Positions 38,753-47,446 are shown, counted from the stretch's first letter. The stretch is DNA of 64,000 bases from an uncultured Modestobacter sp. (GCF_947486615.1 NZ_CANKUD010000009.1:1-64000); one strand, 5' to 3'. The notes: a model not told the origin generated them from the sequence alone. Numbers and translations: made by a program.

Positions 38753-39823
38753 ATGGCCAGCAGCAAGGACGCCGTCGTCCTGGAGCTCGACGGTCACGAG
38801 GTGCGGGTCAGCAACCCGGAGAAGCCGTACTTCGGCGACCTCGGCGTCCGCAAGATCGACGTCGTCGAGTACTTCGTCGCCGTCGGCGAGGGCGTCCTGT
38901 TCGCGCTGCGGGACCGCCCCACCACGCTGGAGCGCTGGCCTGGCGGGGTGTTCGAGGGCGCCCGGCTCTCCACCCGGGTGGACAACACCGGCGACGCGTT
39001 CTACCAGAAGCGGGTGCCCAAGAACGCCCCCGAGTGGGTGCCGACCGCGCACATCACCTTCCCCAGCGGCCGGACGGCGGACGAGATCGCCCCGGACTCG
39101 GTCGCCGTCGTCGCGTGGTGCGCCAACCTGGGCACGCTGACCTTCCACCCGTGGCCGGTGAGCAAGGCCGACGTCGAGTCCCCCGACCAGATCCGGATCG
39201 ACCTGGACCCCCAGCCGGGCACCGACTTCTCCGACGCGGTCCGGGTGGCCCCGCACGTGCGGGAGCTGCTGCACGAGTTCGGCATGGAGGGCTGGCCGAA
39301 GACCTCCGGCGGCCGGGGCGTGCACGTCTACGTGCCGATCCAGCCGCGGTGGACGTTCCCCGAGGTGCGCCGCGCGGTGATCGCCTTCGGCCGGGAGCTG
39401 GAACGGCGCATCCCCGACCGGGTCACGATGAACTGGTGGAAGGAGGAGCGCGGCGAGAAGATCTTCATCGACTACAACCAGATGGCCCGGGACCGCACGA
39501 TCGCGAGCGCCTACTCGATCCGGCCCAAGCCGCACGCGCCGGTCAGCGCCCCGGTCGACTGGGACGAGCTGCCCGACGTGTCGCCGTTCGACTTCGACGT
39601 CCGGACCATGCCCGCGCGCTTCCGCGAGGTGGGCGACAAGCACGCCGGACTCGCCGACCACGCCTTCGGCATCGAGCCGCTGATCGAGCTGGCCGACCGG
39701 CAGGAACGCGACCTCGGGCTGGGCGAGATGCCCTATCCCCCGGACTACCCGAAGATGCCCGGCGAGCCGATGCGGGTGCAGCCCAGCCGCGCGAAGAAGC
39801 CGGCGACCAGCCAGGACAGGTGA
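38753..39823 (+). CDS. LigD-type polymerase/primase (PolDom)
   Basis: 356 aa. An archaeo-eukaryotic-primase-fold polymerase domain: EVRVSNPEKPYF, ALRDRPTTLERWPGG, QIRIDLDPQP (metal Asp D150 and D152), WPKTSGGRGVHVYVPI and RTIASAYSIRPKPHAPVS. It equals the stand-alone PolD proteins of mycobacteria, which fill gaps with a ribonucleotide preference in NHEJ or base-excision repair. No ligase or nuclease domain is fused, so the nearby LigC-like gene may supply sealing. No ku gene is in the window. Confidence 0.92.
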   Translation: MASSKDAVVLELDGHEVRVSNPEKPYFGDLGVRKIDVVEYFVAVGEGVLFALRDRPTTLERWPGGVFEGARLSTRVDNTGDAFYQKRVPKNAPEWVPTAHITFPSGRTADEIAPDSVAVVAWCANLGTLTFHPWPVSKADVESPDQIRIDLDPQPGTDFSDAVRVAPHVRELLHEFGMEGWPKTSGGRGVHVYVPIQPRWTFPEVRRAVIAFGRELERRIPDRVTMNWWKEERGEKIFIDYNQMARDRTIASAYSIRPKPHAPVSAPVDWDELPDVSPFDFDVRTMPARFREVGDKHAGLADHAFGIEPLIELADRQERDLGLGEMPYPPDYPKMPGEPMRVQPSRAKKPATSQDR

Positions 39824-40171
39824 GGGAGCCGGTGACGAGGGGTCAGCACATCGCTCGTTCACCGGCCGGGCGAGTCGCGGCAGGTGCACGCGCATCGGCG
39901 CGGCGGGCCCGCTCAACCACATCGAGACGGCCTTCTGGATCGGTCTAGCGCTCAGACCTCACGCGCCCACGCCGGGCCGGCTCGGTGGCGACCCTCCCCC
40001 CAGCCGGGCGCGCCCACCGCTCGGCCGCGGCGATGCGGGCGGTCACGGCTCGGTCGCGAGTTCGGTGCTCATCGCCGTCCGTAGGCGTCGACTCGGCCTC
40101 GGTCTGGGTCACGCTCCCTCCGCCAGGGACACGCCCGCCGACCTCGACGGAGTGCCTGTCGCCGATCCCTA
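39824..40171. other. intergenic stretch without a supported gene
   Basis: One frame reads GPLNHIETAFWIGLALRP near 39905-39960 with membrane-protein character, but no start or longer frame supports it, so it may be a gene relic. I see no other structure. Confidence 0.3.
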
Positions 40172-40237
40172 GTGGAAAGCAGGCTTGACGACAAGCCTGC
40201 TTGACACGAATCGAGTGTGGAAAGCAGGATTGTCGCT
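40172..40237 (+). promoter_or_regulatory. palindromic operator and promoter of the XRE regulator
   Basis: A perfect 11-bp inverted repeat AAGCAGGCTTG / CAAGCCTGCTT (40177-40187, 40192-40202; spacer ACGA). Its left half recurs as GTGGAAAGCAGGATTGTCG at 40217-40235. TTGACA (40201-40206) and CAGGAT (40225-40230), 18 bases apart, make a good promoter whose start would fall at the GTG at 40238. Binding by the adjacent XRE protein would cover the promoter, so autoregulation is likely. Confidence 0.65.
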
Positions 40238-40435
40238 GTGAGGAGCCGGGTCCGTGAACTGCGGCAGGCCAGCGGCCTGTCCCAGGAGGCGCTGGCCAGG
40301 GTCCTCGGGGTTTCCCGGCAGACGATCAATGCGATCGAGACGGGTCGATACGACCCGTCGCTCCGGCTCGCCGTGCATCTGGCGCGGCACTTCGGCCGCA
40401 CAGTTGAGGAGATGTTCGATGTCGACACCGACTGA
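40238..40435 (+). CDS. small XRE-family transcriptional regulator
   Basis: 65 aa, a single helix-turn-helix domain: VRELRQASGLSQEALARVLG and VSRQTINAIETGRYDPSL, then LARHFGRTVEEMFD, the classic YozG/YgzD-type mini-repressor. I chose GTG 40238 because the promoter predicts a leaderless transcript there and family members begin at this point; GTG 40217 would overlap the operator repeat. It overlaps the downstream membrane gene by 17 bases, a common pairing in which the regulator controls its membrane partner. Confidence 0.85.
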   Translation: MRSRVRELRQASGLSQEALARVLGVSRQTINAIETGRYDPSLRLAVHLARHFGRTVEEMFDVDTD

Positions 40436-40844
40436 GGGGCGACTGCCGGTCTCGACCGCGAACGCCGTCCTGCTGACCGTCTTCCTGGCGGGAGCTGTTG
40501 TCACGGCTGTCGCCGGGAGCTGGTTCGAGGCCGGCTTGCTCGCGGCGGTGGGCCTCGCCGTGCTCGCCATGGCGGTCTACGCGCGCCGCCCGAACTCTCG
40601 CGACATCACCCGGGTCAACGCGATCGAGTACCGGGACGAACGAGACAAGCGCATCGCGCAGGTCGGCTTCTCCGTCGTCGGAGTCGTCGCCCTGGCGGTC
40701 TCCGCGATCGAGCTCGTCGCGGTCGCCGTCCTGGTGGCCGCCCGCGACTGGCCCCAGCCGGTACAGCTGCTCCCCGTCGGCCAGCTGCTCCTGCTCTCCA
40801 CCGTCTGGGGAATCGCGAACTCGATCGCCGCACGGCGCGGCTGA
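40419..40844 (+). CDS. small membrane protein paired with the XRE regulator
   Basis: 141 aa from ATG 40419, inside the end of the regulator gene. Four hydrophobic segments: AVLLTVFLAGAVVTAVAGSW, AGLLAAVGLAVLAMAVYA, VGFSVVGVVALAVSAIELVAVAVLVAA and LLPVGQLLLLSTVWGIANSIA. A conserved-looking charged loop NAIEYRDERDKRIAQ lies between the second and third. The layout resembles DUF2178-like proteins that accompany such regulators. Function unknown. Confidence 0.75.
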   Translation: MSTPTEGRLPVSTANAVLLTVFLAGAVVTAVAGSWFEAGLLAAVGLAVLAMAVYARRPNSRDITRVNAIEYRDERDKRIAQVGFSVVGVVALAVSAIELVAVAVLVAARDWPQPVQLLPVGQLLLLSTVWGIANSIAARRG

Positions 40845-41045
40845 CCCCACGACAGGGGTTGGCTGGGAAGACGCGGGTCCATCGCGCTCGGTGGAGGGAC
40901 TGCCCCGGGCCGGGTCGGCTCGAGACCTCCCCCGATCGGGTGACGACCCACCACACAGGTGGCTCCCAGCCTCGCGTGGCGGGCACTGCCTGTCGTTGAG
41001 GAACCGTCCGGTCGGGTCCACGGCAGCAGGCGGAGGAACAGGGTC

Positions 41046-41501
41046 ATGCGGGTCGCGCTCTTGGTGTACGGCGTGCTGTACGTCGTCGTCGAGATCGTCG
41101 GGTACCAGCTGGGGCAGGTCAGCTGGCCGGAGATCACGCCCCTGGACGTCGCCACCGCGCTGGCCGACGCGTTCCTGACCGTGGCCGTGCTGGTCGCGGT
41201 GCTGGTGGCGATCGACGTGCTGGGCCACCGCTGGCGCCGGCACCTGCAGGCCGTCCGGCTGGAGGAGGCGCGGCTGGCCACCGAGCAGTGGGCCGCCCCC
41301 GCACCGATCAGCGTCTCGTCCTGGCGCACGGAGTCATGGCGCACGGAGTCATGGCGCACGGACTCCCGGCGCCGGGAGCCGCTCGCACTGCCTGCCGCGC
41401 GGTTCGCCGGGCTCCCCGCCGGTCACCCCTACGCGGCCGACGCCCACGCCGGGCGCGCCTGGCCCGGGGACCACGAGGACCCACCCGGACGACTGCTCTG
41501 A
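41046..41501 (+). CDS. membrane protein with short tandem repeat, unknown
   Basis: 151 aa. Two hydrophobic segments (VALLVYGVLYVVVEIVG and ALADAFLTVAVLVAVLVAIDV) followed by a basic helix (HRWRRHLQAVRLEEAR) and a polar tail containing SWRTESWRTESWRTDS. That stretch is encoded by three 15-bp tandem copies at 41319-41363. Start at ATG 41046. No family recognised. The 200 bases upstream show no gene. Confidence 0.65.
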   Translation: MRVALLVYGVLYVVVEIVGYQLGQVSWPEITPLDVATALADAFLTVAVLVAVLVAIDVLGHRWRRHLQAVRLEEARLATEQWAAPAPISVSSWRTESWRTESWRTDSRRREPLALPAARFAGLPAGHPYAADAHAGRAWPGDHEDPPGRLL

Positions 41502-41695
41502 GCCGCTCGCACGCCTGTGCCGACGCTCCGGGACGACTGTCCCGACCCTCCGACATGGAGCCGATCGGGCGCGCCCGGCGATCTTCTGGGGCCCGAGTGC
41601 CCCACGAACGCCTCCGAGCCGCTAGGGTTCACCACGTCGGGAAGGCCCTGCGCTCTGGCAGGACCCCGACGCACGACCTCAGCTAGGAGCGAGCA
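41502..41695 (+). promoter_or_regulatory. probable long 5' leader of the cold-shock gene
   Basis: 194 bases without a gene before the csp ATG. AGGAG at 41684-41688 is the ribosome-binding site. Cold-shock genes often have long structured leaders; no specific element is recognised. Confidence 0.35.
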
Positions 41696-41899
41696 ATGCC
41701 CGAAGGAACAGTGAAGTGGTTCAACGCAGAGAAGGGGTTTGGCTTCGCCACCCCGGACGGCGGCGGCCCGGACGTCTTCGTCCACTACTCGGCCATCCAG
41801 ACCAGCGGGTACCGCTCGCTCGATGAGGGCCAGCGCATCTCGTTCGACATCGAGCAGGGCCAGAAGGGCCCGCAGGCTGCGAACGTCAACCCGGTCTGA
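41696..41899 (+). CDS. cold-shock protein (CspA family)
   Basis: 67 aa single cold-shock domain. RNP1 KGFGFA and RNP2 VFVHY are intact in [20 protein letters not shown] and DVFVHYSAI. It binds single-stranded RNA/DNA as an RNA chaperone. A strong hairpin terminator follows. AGGAG lies 7 bases before the ATG. Confidence 0.97.
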   Translation: MPEGTVKWFNAEKGFGFATPDGGGPDVFVHYSAIQTSGYRSLDEGQRISFDIEQGQKGPQAANVNPV

Positions 41900-41941
41900 T
41901 CTCATCAGACTGAGGAGCTGATCGCAGCCCTCGTGAACCAC

Positions 41942-41983
41942 CGACAGTGCCCTCGCCCGGGAAACCGGGCGGGGGCACTGTCG
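41942..41983. terminator. strong GAAA-loop hairpin terminator
   Basis: 19-bp stem with one G-T pair (41942-41960 with 41965-41983) capped by GAAA, after csp and before the converging gene at 42021. Confidence 0.8.
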
Positions 41984-41998
41984 CGTTGTACCGCGGCT

Positions 41999-42040
41999 CT
42001 CAGCGAGCGCGGGGCACGTCTCAGCGAGCGCGGGGCACGT
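41999..42040. repeat. 21-bp tandem duplication at a gene end
   Basis: Two identical 21-bp copies (41999-42019, 42020-42040). The second contains the stop codon and last codons (VPRAR) of the minus-strand gene; the first is a non-coding echo just past the stop. Confidence 0.7.
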
Positions 42041-42479
42041 AGCCACCGATCAGCGCGGACATGAGCAGCGCCCCGTCGTCGGGGCCCAGGGCGACCGCCG
42101 CCTCGGCGAAGGCCTCCCAGCGCGCCCGCTCCACCTCGGTCATCGCACCCGTCGCCCGGGCCTGCGCCTGCTCCACCAGCCGCGCCCACTCGCTCTGCGG
42201 GGTGGGCCACAGCCCGGTGAGCCGGCGGGCCTCCCCGGACACGGCGGTGAACCGGACGATCTCGCCGGCGTGGTTGGTGAGCGCCTCGGCGTAGCCGGCG
42301 GTGACCAGGGCGTTGGCCGCCGACACGACCTGCGGCTTTGGCAGGCCGCTGGCCGGCACCACCGCCCCCAGGTAGGGCGCGCTGCCGTGCGGTGGTTCGT
42401 CGATCAGCCGGACGATGGCCCGCAGGACGGGGAGGTCGCGGGTGAACCAGGTGTCGGCCAGGGGCTGCGGGGTGCTCAT
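42021..42479 (-). CDS. probable winged-helix regulatory protein
   Basis: 152 aa. Residues about 12-85 resemble a MarR/GntR-like winged helix (TRDLPVLRAIVRLIDEPPHG, VPASGLPKPQVVSAANALVTAGYAEAL, EIVRFTAVSGEARRLTGLWP). The C-terminal half is helical (EWARLVEQAQARATGAMTEVERARWEAFAEAAVAL). AGAGGA lies close upstream of the ATG. The target is unknown, and it is alone on its strand between csp and the nuclease gene. Confidence 0.65.
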   Translation of the reverse strand: MSTPQPLADTWFTRDLPVLRAIVRLIDEPPHGSAPYLGAVVPASGLPKPQVVSAANALVTAGYAEALTNHAGEIVRFTAVSGEARRLTGLWPTPQSEWARLVEQAQARATGAMTEVERARWEAFAEAAVALGPDDGALLMSALIGGYVPRAR

Positions 42480-42713
42480 GGGTCCTCTCGGCGGACGGCG
42501 GCGCCACCGGACGCGGCGCCGCGACCACGGTACGAGCCCGCGCCGGGCCCCGGGCACGCGCACGCCGTGCGCCCGATGTGCGGGGTCTCCGCAGAGTTCT
42601 TAGCAGCGCGTAGTTCGTTACCGGATGTTCATCGGCGGTCGCTCAGGGCACTGACAGGATCGGTGCGTCCGACCGCCCCTGACCGGTCAGCGCTCGACCG
42701 TCCGAGGAGTTCC

Positions 42714-45700
42714 GTGTCCCTCTCCAGATCCTCTCGCTCCGCCGTCCTCGGCCTGACCGTCGGGGCCCTGGCCGCCGGCGGGCTGGTCGTGGCGGCGCCC
42801 GCGCTGGCCGCCCCCGGCGACGCGCGGATCACCGAGATCCACTACGACAACGACGGCACCGACAGCGGTGAGGCGATCGAGGTCGCCGCGCCGGCCGGCA
42901 CCGACCTCGTGGGCATGCAGGTCGTGCTCTACAACGGCAGCAACAGCACTGCCTACAACACCCGGACGATCACCGCGGCCGAGGTCACCACCCAGGCCGA
43001 CGGCACCCCTGTCGCAGTGCTGGCCTACCCGGCCAACGGCATCCAGAACGGTGCACCGGACGGCGTCGCGCTGGTCGCGAGCGACGGCACCGTGGTCGAG
43101 TTCCTCAGCTACGAGGGCACCCTCACCGCCGCCGGCGGCCCCGCGGCCGGCGCCACCTCCACCGACATCGGTGTCGCCGAGACCGGCACCGAGCCGGCCG
43201 GCCAGTCGCTCCAGCGGGTGGACGAGGGCTCCTGGACCGGACCGGCCGCCAGCACCTTCGGCGCCACCGACCTCTTCGGCGCCGGCGGCCAGCCCGAGCC
43301 CGACCCCGAGCCCGACCCGGATCCCTCCCCCGACCCGGACCCCACGCCGGCCGGCACCGCCGAGCTCACCGAGATCCACTACGACAACGGCGGCACCGAC
43401 AGCGGCGAGGCGATCGAGGTGACCGCCGACGGGCCCATCGCCGCCGGCGCCTACACCGTCGTGCTCTACAACGGCAGCAACGGCGCCACGTACGACACCG
43501 ACCCGGTGCCGGCCAGCGAGTCCGGCGTCTCCGTGGTCACCTACCCGTCCAACGGCGTGCAGAACGGCTCGCCCGACGCCTTCGCGCTGGTGGACGCCGA
43601 CGGCGCGGTCGTGGAGTTCTGGAGCTACGAGGGCACGCTGACGGCCACGAACGGTCCGGCGGCCGGCACCACGAGCACCGACATCGGGGTGGCCGAGGCC
43701 GGCACCGAGGACGCCGGGCTGTCCCTGCAGCGCACCCCGGGCGAGGACACCTGGTTCGGCCCGGCACCCAGCACCTTCGGCGCAGCCAACACCCCCGGCG
43801 GCGGGGAGACCCCCGGCGGCGGCGAGCTGCCGGTCGGGGAGTCCTGCGACGCCACCGTGGTGCCCATCGGCTCGGTGCAGGGCCCCGGCGACGCCAGCCC
43901 GGTCCAGGGCCGGACGGTGACCGTGCGCGGCACCGTCGTCGGCGACCTGCAGGAGGGCGGCCTGGACGGCGTGCACGTGCAGGACGCCGGGGACGGCGAC
44001 CCGGCCACCTCCGACGGCGTCTTCGTCTACGGCGAGCAGCTGCCGGCGCTCGACCTGGGCGACACGGTGACCGTCACCGGCACCGTCTCGGAGTTCTACG
44101 AGGCCACCCAGGTGACCGCCACCGCGGTGACCGACTGCGGCCCCGGTGAGCTGCCGGCGGCGACCCCACTGCCGCTGCCCTCGACCGATGCCCAGCGCGA
44201 GGCGCTGGAGAGCATGCTGGTCGAGCCCGCCGACGACCTGACCGTCACCGAGGTCTACAACCTGAACCGGTACGGCGAGGTCGTGCTGGCCGCCGGTGGC
44301 CGGCTGATCTCCCCCACCGAGGCGGCCGAGCCCGGCCCGGCCTCGACCGCGGTGGCGGAGAGCAACGAGGCCCGGTCGGTGATCATCGACGACGGCCGCT
44401 CGACCAGCTTCGGCTCGACCGGTGAGGCCCCGCCGTACCTGACCGCCGACGACCCGGTGCGGGTCGGCGACGGTGCGCTCATCGACCAGCCGGTGGTGCT
44501 CAGCTACGGCTTCGACGAGTGGCGGCTGCAGCCCTCAGACGGCACCGCCGAGGGGACGAGCTTCCCCGAGCGCAACCCGCGGACGGCGGCTCCCGAGGAC
44601 GTGCTGGGTGACCTGCGCATCGCCGACTTCAACGTGCTGAACTACTTCATCCGCACCCCCGCCGAGGTCGGCAGCGGCGTCCTCGAGCCCCGCGGGGCCA
44701 CCAGCGAGGCGGAGTTCCAGCAGCAGGAGGCCAAGATCGTCGCCGCCATGGCGGCGATGGACGCGGACGTCTTCACGCTGCACGAGATCGAGAACTCGGC
44801 GCTGTACTCCACCAACGAGTACGAGGCGGTGGAGACGCTGATCGCCGCGCTCGAGGAGGTCGACGGCCACGACTGGGACCACGTGCGGGCCCGGGAGGAC
44901 ACCGACGCCATCACCAACGCGATCATCTTCCGCACCGACCGGGTCACCCCGGTCGGCGCCCCGATGACCCCGACCGGCGACGAGGCTGCCGCCGTCTTCG
45001 CCAACGCACGGACGCCCATCGCGCAGACCTTCGACTTCCAGGGCGAGGTCTTCTCGGTCATCGCCAACCACTTCAAGTCCAAGGGCAGCGGCTGCGGCGC
45101 CGACAGCGACGACAGCTCGGTGGGCGGACAGGGCAACTGCAACGGCGACCGGGTGGCCCAGGCCGACGTGCTGGTGGACTTCGCCGGCCAGGTGGCCACG
45201 GAGAGCGGCGACACCGACGTGCTGCTGACCGGCGACTTCAACTCCTACCGCAACGAGGACCCGCTCGACGTCCTCCGGGCGGCCGGCTACCAGGAGGTCC
45301 GCGAGGACGGCGAGTACAGCTACGTCTTCGACGGTGCCGCGGGGTCGCTCGACCACGTCTTCGCGACCCCGTCGCTGTTCCCGAAGGTCACCGGACACGA
45401 CATCTGGGAGATCAACGCCGAGGAGTCCTTCGCCTACCAGTACGCCGGGTACGAGCCGTTCTTCTCCCCCGACCCGTACCGGTCCAGCGACCACAACCCG
45501 ACCCTGATCGGCATCACCCCCGCCGAGACGGACGTGCCGGCCGAGGCGACGGTCAGCGACCCGCGGCCCTACCGCGGCGAGCGGGTCACCGTGACCGGCA
45601 CCGGGTTCGAGCCGGGTGAGCGGGTGACGGCCTCGCTGCCCTCCCGCAACCGCGGGCAGCTGGGCAGCGCGGTGGCCGACTCCGAGGGCACCGTCACCAT

Positions 45701-45851
45701 CCGGTTCACCGTGCCGGTGCTGCTGCCGGCCGGTGACCAGGAGGTGCTGCTGCGCGGCACGTCGGGCGAGACCGCCAGCACCGGGTTCGAGCTCCGCTCG
45801 GTGCTGCAGGAGCTGCTGGACCGGCTGATCGGCTGGTGGCACCGCGGCTGA
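42714..45851 (+). CDS. large secreted ExeM/NucH-type extracellular nuclease
   Basis: 1045 aa from GTG 42714 (GAGGAG 4 bases upstream). Signal peptide (AVLGLTVGALAAGGLVVAAP ... ALAA). Two homologous lamin-tail-like modules follow: ITEIHYDNDGTDSGEAIEV (about 35-180) and LTEIHYDNGGTDSGEAIEV (about 220-355), joined by a Pro-Asp-rich linker. Then an OB-like part (RTVTVRGTVVGDLQEGGLDG) and an endonuclease/exonuclease/phosphatase domain: LRIADFNVLNYF, FTLHEIEN, VIANHFKSKG, LLTGDFNSYRNEDP, SLDHVFAT and YRSSDHNPTLIGI (catalytic DH). A C-terminal beta domain may bind the wall. It probably degrades extracellular DNA. A hairpin terminator follows. Confidence 0.92.
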   Translation: MSLSRSSRSAVLGLTVGALAAGGLVVAAPALAAPGDARITEIHYDNDGTDSGEAIEVAAPAGTDLVGMQVVLYNGSNSTAYNTRTITAAEVTTQADGTPVAVLAYPANGIQNGAPDGVALVASDGTVVEFLSYEGTLTAAGGPAAGATSTDIGVAETGTEPAGQSLQRVDEGSWTGPAASTFGATDLFGAGGQPEPDPEPDPDPSPDPDPTPAGTAELTEIHYDNGGTDSGEAIEVTADGPIAAGAYTVVLYNGSNGATYDTDPVPASESGVSVVTYPSNGVQNGSPDAFALVDADGAVVEFWSYEGTLTATNGPAAGTTSTDIGVAEAGTEDAGLSLQRTPGEDTWFGPAPSTFGAANTPGGGETPGGGELPVGESCDATVVPIGSVQGPGDASPVQGRTVTVRGTVVGDLQEGGLDGVHVQDAGDGDPATSDGVFVYGEQLPALDLGDTVTVTGTVSEFYEATQVTATAVTDCGPGELPAATPLPLPSTDAQREALESMLVEPADDLTVTEVYNLNRYGEVVLAAGGRLISPTEAAEPGPASTAVAESNEARSVIIDDGRSTSFGSTGEAPPYLTADDPVRVGDGALIDQPVVLSYGFDEWRLQPSDGTAEGTSFPERNPRTAAPEDVLGDLRIADFNVLNYFIRTPAEVGSGVLEPRGATSEAEFQQQEAKIVAAMAAMDADVFTLHEIENSALYSTNEYEAVETLIAALEEVDGHDWDHVRAREDTDAITNAIIFRTDRVTPVGAPMTPTGDEAAAVFANARTPIAQTFDFQGEVFSVIANHFKSKGSGCGADSDDSSVGGQGNCNGDRVAQADVLVDFAGQVATESGDTDVLLTGDFNSYRNEDPLDVLRAAGYQEVREDGEYSYVFDGAAGSLDHVFATPSLFPKVTGHDIWEINAEESFAYQYAGYEPFFSPDPYRSSDHNPTLIGITPAETDVPAEATVSDPRPYRGERVTVTGTGFEPGERVTASLPSRNRGQLGSAVADSEGTVTIRFTVPVLLPAGDQEVLLRGTSGETASTGFELRSVLQELLDRLIGWWHRG

Positions 45852-45895
45852 CCCCGCCCCGGGAAGTCCGGCGGTGACACCCCGCTGACCAGGTA

Positions 45896-45933
45896 CGACG
45901 GCCCCGTCGCCCACTCGGGCGACGGGGCCGTCG
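45896..45933. terminator. hairpin terminator after the nuclease gene
   Basis: Perfect 17-bp stem (45896-45912 with 45917-45933) and 4-base loop. Confidence 0.8.
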
Positions 45934-45975
45934 CCGTCCTCGGCACGGGTGGCGGAGCCGCCGTACGGTGGGGTC

Positions 45976-46395
45976 ATGACCACATCCGCCCACCAGCCCC
46001 AGGTCGTCAAGAGCGACGAGGAGTGGCGCGCCCAGCTGTCCCCGGAGGAGTACGCCGTGCTCCGCCAGGCGGGCACCGAGCGGCCGTGGACCGGCGAGTA
46101 CGTCGACACCAAGGCGGTCGGCACCTACTCCTGCCGGGCCTGCGGTGCCGAGCTCTTCCGCTCCGAGACCAAGTTCGACTCGCACTGCGGGTGGCCGTCG
46201 TTCTACGAGCCCTCGACCAAGGACAACGTCGTCCTCCGCGACGACACCACGCACGGCATGCTGCGCACCGAGGTGCTCTGCGGCAGCTGCCACAGCCACT
46301 TGGGCCACGTCTTCGCCGACGCCCCCCAGACCCCCACCGGCGACCGCTACTGCATCAACTCCGTCAGCATCACGCTGGACTCCCCCGAGAGCTGA
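45976..46395 (+). CDS. msrB: peptide-methionine (R)-S-oxide reductase
   Basis: 139 aa. Two zinc CxxC pairs (YSCRACGAELF: C53, C56; LCGSCHSHLGHVF: C102, C105), the substrate motif SHCGWPSFYEP and the catalytic Cys in DRYCINSVS (C126). It reduces methionine-R-sulfoxide in proteins. No Shine-Dalgarno; TACGGT (45964-45969) lies 6 bases before the ATG, so it is probably leaderless. A hairpin terminator follows. Confidence 0.97.
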   Translation: MTTSAHQPQVVKSDEEWRAQLSPEEYAVLRQAGTERPWTGEYVDTKAVGTYSCRACGAELFRSETKFDSHCGWPSFYEPSTKDNVVLRDDTTHGMLRTEVLCGSCHSHLGHVFADAPQTPTGDRYCINSVSITLDSPES

Positions 46396-46409
46396 GCCGG
46401 TCCCGCACG

Positions 46410-46447
46410 ACAACGGCGCGTCCCCTTCTCGGGGGACGCGCCGTTGT
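46410..46447. terminator. hairpin terminator after msrB
   Basis: Perfect 16-bp stem (46410-46425 with 46432-46447), 6-base loop. Confidence 0.8.
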
Positions 46448-46457
46448 GGTTTCGGGG

Positions 46458-46664
46458 ACGAGTGCGGCCCCGCCGCTCTGTCGCCTCAGCGACCCCGCGG
46501 TCTCCGGCGGCCCTCCTGCATGGCAGGGCACGAGTACGGACCCGCCGCTGTGTCGCGCCAGCGACCCCGTCGGCTCCGTCGCGGGCCCGGAGGGTCCCGA
46601 CGGAGACGGCGGTCAGCGGCTCCGCGATCCCGGCGCGGGCCCGCAGGGTCCCGCCGGGATCGCG
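46458..46664. repeat. intergenic direct repeats and hairpins
   Basis: Two 40-bp direct repeats (46458-46497 and 46530-46569) are identical at 35 of 40 positions. Next to them are two hairpins sharing the loop GCGGGCCCxxAGGGTCCC; the second has a perfect 12-bp stem (46623-46634 with 46653-46664). The AGGGTCCC core also occurs in the dispersed repeat at 63.5 kb. No gene lies between 46448 and 46729. Confidence 0.6.
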
Positions 46665-46729
46665 GCCAACGGCTCAACGCCGGTCGGGCACGGCCCCTGG
46701 CCGCGGTGCGATCCGGAGGATCGCCATCA

Positions 46730-47446
46730 TCACGGCAGCCCGGCGACGAGCTCGGCGACCTGCTTGCGGGCGCCGGTGTAGAACGGCACCTCCTCGCGCA
46801 CGTGCCGGCGGGCGCGGCTGGCGCGCAGGTCGCGCATCAGGTCGACGATGCGGTGCAGCTCGTCGGCCTCGAAGGCGAGCATCCACTCGTAGTCGCCCAG
46901 GCCGAAGGAGGAGACGGTGTTGGCCCGCACGTCGGGGTAGGGCCGGGCCTGCATGCCGTGCTCCTTGAGCATGTCCCGCCGCTCGTCCTCGGGCAGCAGG
47001 TACCACTCGTAGGAGCGGACGAAGGGGTAGACGCAGACGTAGCGGCGCGGCTCCTCCTCGGCGAGGAACGCCGGGATGTGGCTGCGGTTGAACTCGGCGG
47101 GGCGGTGCAGGGCCATCTGCGACCACACCGGCTCGAGCTGCCGGCCCAGCGTGGTGCGGCGGAACCGGCCGTAGGCCTCCTGCAGCGCGTCCGGGGTCTC
47201 GGCGTGCCACCAGATCATCAGATCGGCGTCGGCGCGCAGGCCGGCGACGTCGTAGACACCGCGGACAACGACGTCCTTGTCGGCCAGCTCGTCGAACAGC
47301 GCGGAGACCTCGTCGGCGGCCGTGGCCCGCTGGTCGTCGCCGAGCGGGCGGACCAGCTTGAACACCGACCACATCGTGTAGCGGATCTGGGCGTTCAGCT
47401 CGTTCGCCCGCTTGCCGATGCTGCGCTCTTCGGTCTGCTCGCTCAT
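46730..47446 (-). CDS. hemQ: coproheme decarboxylase (chlorite dismutase family, HemQ)
   Basis: 238 aa. Typical actinobacterial Hem[54 protein letters not shown] (reactive Tyr in this region), [27 protein letters not shown] and [19 protein letters not shown]. It converts Fe-coproporphyrin III to heme b by two decarboxylations, the last step of the coproporphyrin-dependent pathway. hemY and hemE lie about 1.7 kb upstream on the same strand, interrupted by a phosphodiesterase gene. CACAAT lies 6 bases before the ATG, a weak leaderless-type -10. Confidence 0.95.
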   Translation of the reverse strand: MSEQTEERSIGKRANELNAQIRYTMWSVFKLVRPLGDDQRATAADEVSALFDELADKDVVVRGVYDVAGLRADADLMIWWHAETPDALQEAYGRFRRTTLGRQLEPVWSQMALHRPAEFNRSHIPAFLAEEEPRRYVCVYPFVRSYEWYLLPEDERRDMLKEHGMQARPYPDVRANTVSSFGLGDYEWMLAFEADELHRIVDLMRDLRASRARRHVREEVPFYTGARKQVAELVAGLP

